The notes under the pieces: generated by a model
Told to the model about the DNA's origin: nothing
The model's database searches: none
What the model saw: the letters and a program-made list of their open reading frames with translations, nothing else
From: JBJEQG01 sp051881635
GTDB taxonomy: Bacteria; Bacillota; Clostridia; Oscillospirales; Acutalibacteraceae
NCBI GenBank assembly: GCA_051881635.1
Contig: JBJEQG010000026.1
Location: 1 to 24,994 of the forward strand
Direction: 5' to 3'
Length of the DNA: 24,994 bases
Shown: piece after piece, positions 23,579-24,994 of the stretch
Layout: every line of letters begins with the position of its first letter
Numbering within the stretch: position 1 is the first letter of the stretch
Program-made: the position numbers and the translations under genes

Positions 23579-23745
23579 TTACACTCCAAGTATCTCATTC
23601 GTATATTGGAACAGTACTAAATTCAGCTGATATATATCGTACTGCCTGTCAATGATTGCCTTCTGCACAATCAAATCAACCTTACTGCTTGGGCTGAATG
23701 CCCAAGCTGCCCTAGCAAGCAAATCCTTCGCCTGTTCCAAATATA
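23579..23745 (-). pseudogene. C-terminal remnant of an unidentified gene cut by the IS
   Basis: On the minus strand an open frame of about 53 codons runs from the IS boundary to a TAA at 23579-23581, starting LEQAKDLLARAAWAF and ending QYTNEILGV. It has no start codon or RBS of its own and no family is recognised. The composition is protein-like (amphipathic helices). It is out of frame with the gene on the other side of the IS, so the two need not be parts of one gene. Confidence 0.5.
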
Positions 23746-24408
23746 GGGCTTATCTGAAAACTCAACATAATTGTACTATTTAGATAAAAGCCAAATAGAA
23801 GCGATGTAAACAAAAGCAAGAAATGAAGATGCCAGCTTATCATAGCGAATGGCAACACTCCTGAAAGCTTTGATTTTATTGAAAAAACATTCTACAAGAT
23901 GTCTTTCTTTATATCTCTAATAATCGCAATGCCAAGGTTTAGAGTTATTGCTTTTTGGAGGAATTGTATATTCAGCATCGTTTTCTGAAATATATGTTCT
24001 TATTTCATCAGTTCCATATGCTCGGTCGGCAAGAAAATTACTATTGCTTATTTCAAGTTTTGAAAGTAAGGGAATGGCCGCCTTGCAATCGTGTAATTGA
24101 GCACCACTAAGAAGAAAATGTAACAAATTCCCCAATCCATTAACAACAGCATGTATTTTTGTGTTTTTACCGCCTCTGCTAACTCCGATAAACTGGTTAC
24201 TTTCCGAATTTACAGCCCTTTTTTAGCCCATGCATTTTGTGGGTGTGCTTTTACATAGGCGGTCTGTCTGTCCTGGCTCTTGGAAACATATCTTTTATCT
24301 GTTCCCATTGTTCATCGCTGATTTCGTATCTTCTTACTAACATTTTTTGTCCTCCGTTGCTTTTTATTCTATTATACATCTTCTATCTTTTTGTTTTCAG
24401 ACAAGCCC
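23746..24408 (-). mobile_element. decayed IS5-family (IS427-like) insertion sequence
   Basis: Terminal inverted repeats GGGCTTATCTGAAAAC (23746-23761) and GGGCTTGTCTGAAAAC (complement of 24393-24408) match in 15 of 16 positions. Each end is flanked by TA (23744-23745 and 24409-24410), the short target duplication expected of this group. At 663 bp it is shorter than the roughly 850 bp usual for the group because the transposase gene has an internal deletion. It is inactive by itself but could be mobilised in trans. Confidence 0.88.
23776..24343 (-). pseudogene. IS5-family transposase, internally deleted, with frameshift and nonsense mutation
   Basis: The reading begins at ATG 24343 (RBS GGAGGA) with MLVRRYEISDEQWEQIK and reaches TDRPPM before a stop. 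The next recognisable segment, VKAHPQNAWAKKG, is in another frame, and the middle of the protein is missing (roughly 70-80 codons by comparison with the usual length). After another frame change, RGGKNTKIHAVVNGLGN leads into the DDE catalytic region with FLADRAYGTDE. The frame meets a TAG at 23913-23915 (CDY-stop) where related proteins have Trp, then continues RYKERHLVECFFNKIK to the true end at 23776. Several independent lesions make it non-functional. Confidence 0.88.
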
Positions 24409-24833
24409 TAGTATTCTTTCTTTACTGTTTCAATATCATATATTTGTTTAAATCTTCTTTCATCTTCCTTTGTTTTTATCAACATAACCTCGGTAAAATG
24501 TCCATCCTCAATACTTTTAAACCCAGCAACCTGCTCTCCTGTACATATGGAACAACGAATTACTGCATATTGTTTTTTAGGATTAAAGGGAATTGTATCC
24601 TTTAAATGTCGTTCATAATATGGTACTTTCCCAGAATCCTGATGCATCTCAATTGCAAAAATAACGATAAATCCCACAATTATAATTCCTCCAACAACAC
24701 ACAACTGCCACAGAAAAATATGGAATACCAGCCAGAGTAATATTGGAGCAATTCCTCCAATCAAGAAACCAATCATGAACCATTTCCCACCGAAGTGTAT
24801 TGAATTTATTTTGGGAATAATCAACCTCTTCAT
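24408..24833 (-). CDS. 141-aa two-TM membrane protein with conserved cytoplasmic tail
   Basis: Two hydrophobic helices lie at about 18-38 and 45-63, then a cytoplasmic domain of about 75 residues with the motif RCSICTGEQVAGFK and EVMLIKTKEDERRFKQIY. Short Clostridia proteins with a similar tail, sometimes misnamed aspartate dehydrogenase, end in the same way (KEY). Function unknown. RBS AAGGAGGA is present with a long spacer of about 12 nt. The TAG stop codon consists of the TA target duplication plus the first base of the adjacent IS, so its natural stop was altered or replaced by the insertion. Confidence 0.75.
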   Translation of the reverse strand: MKRLIIPKINSIHFGGKWFMIGFLIGGIAPILLWLVFHIFLWQLCVVGGIIIVGFIVIFAIEMHQDSGKVPYYERHLKDTIPFNPKKQYAVIRCSICTGEQVAGFKSIEDGHFTEVMLIKTKEDERRFKQIYDIETVKKEY

Positions 24834-24896
24834 TTTTTATTCTAGCGTTCCTCCTTACCTTTTCTCTCTGTATCTTAAGAGCTTATCCGTAAATTA

Positions 24897-24934
24897 GAGC
24901 GTATCTGAAAACCCAATATAATTGTATTATTTAA
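24897..24934. mobile_element. second IS5-family terminal fragment
   Basis: Preceded by TA, these 38 bases match the left end of the IS at 23746-23783 except for 6 differences (GAGCGTATCTGAAAAC versus GGGCTTATCTGAAAAC at the start). The similarity stops where the transposase coding end should begin. The following sequence to the window edge is unassigned and may be another element. Confidence 0.7.
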
Positions 24935-24994
24935 TGTGAGTTCGATGAAAAAATAGAAGAAAATCTGCCCCGAATTTGGTATAATGAAGTTACC

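Noticed and set aside
23913..23915. In-frame TAG in the transposase considered as recoding
   Set aside because: The gene also carries a large internal deletion and frame changes, so simple decay explains it.
1..24994. CRISPR arrays, rRNA and tRNA genes
   Set aside because: No regularly spaced repeats, cas-like genes, rRNA segments or cloverleaf structures were found on reading both strands.

Overview
This window looks like the chromosome of a low-GC, anaerobic, endospore-forming Firmicute of class Clostridia, probably Lachnospiraceae-like. Support comes from an alpha/beta small acid-soluble spore protein gene, a GerA/SpoVAF-type spore germination protein, a class II fructose-bisphosphate aldolase, strong AGGAGG ribosome binding sites, AT-rich intergenic regions and clear sigma-A promoters. 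The exact genus cannot be read from this sequence.

Layout. 1-1.9 kb: an M20D amidohydrolase (minus) diverges from a small membrane protein (plus). 1.9-6.0 kb: a minus-strand four-gene operon with its own promoter encodes, in order of transcription, a 92-aa acidic protein, a cytoplasmic BspA-type leucine-rich-repeat protein, a DUF2201/VWA-like protein and a MoxR-type AAA+ ATPase. 6.1-7.0 kb: a spore protein gene and an unrecognised 168-aa gene. 7.1-10.7 kb: a two-gene heterodimeric ABC exporter with promoter and terminator. 10.8-12.2 kb: a lone SpoVAF/GerA-like gene. 12.2-14.5 kb: a ybaK-ilvA-ridA operon (minus). 14.6-16.7 kb: fba, a 62-aa membrane protein and pyrE (plus). 16.7-20.2 kb: a triple-hairpin repeat, then the lon-engB-small-gene operon (minus). 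20.2-25 kb: an accessory region with two tiny genes, an HTH-kinase-DUF2087 fusion gene flanked by 21-bp perfect inverted repeats, a TIM-barrel sugar isomerase, a decayed IS5-family element, further IS fragments, a gene remnant and a two-TM protein.

How the genes work together. The AAA+/VWA pair resembles RavA/ViaA-like and MoxR-vWA 'ternary' systems, with the LRR and acidic proteins as possible third and fourth components; this is the best candidate for an uncharacterised multi-gene system here. In the ybaK-ilvA-ridA operon, IlvA produces reactive enamine/imine intermediates that RidA hydrolyses. lon and engB are nearly contiguous and share a promoter about 140 bp upstream of lon. The accessory region shows repeated IS5-family insertion and decay. 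The inverted-repeat-bounded regulator/kinase fusion is the most unusual single locus. All functional statements rest on reading motifs by eye; no database search was run.
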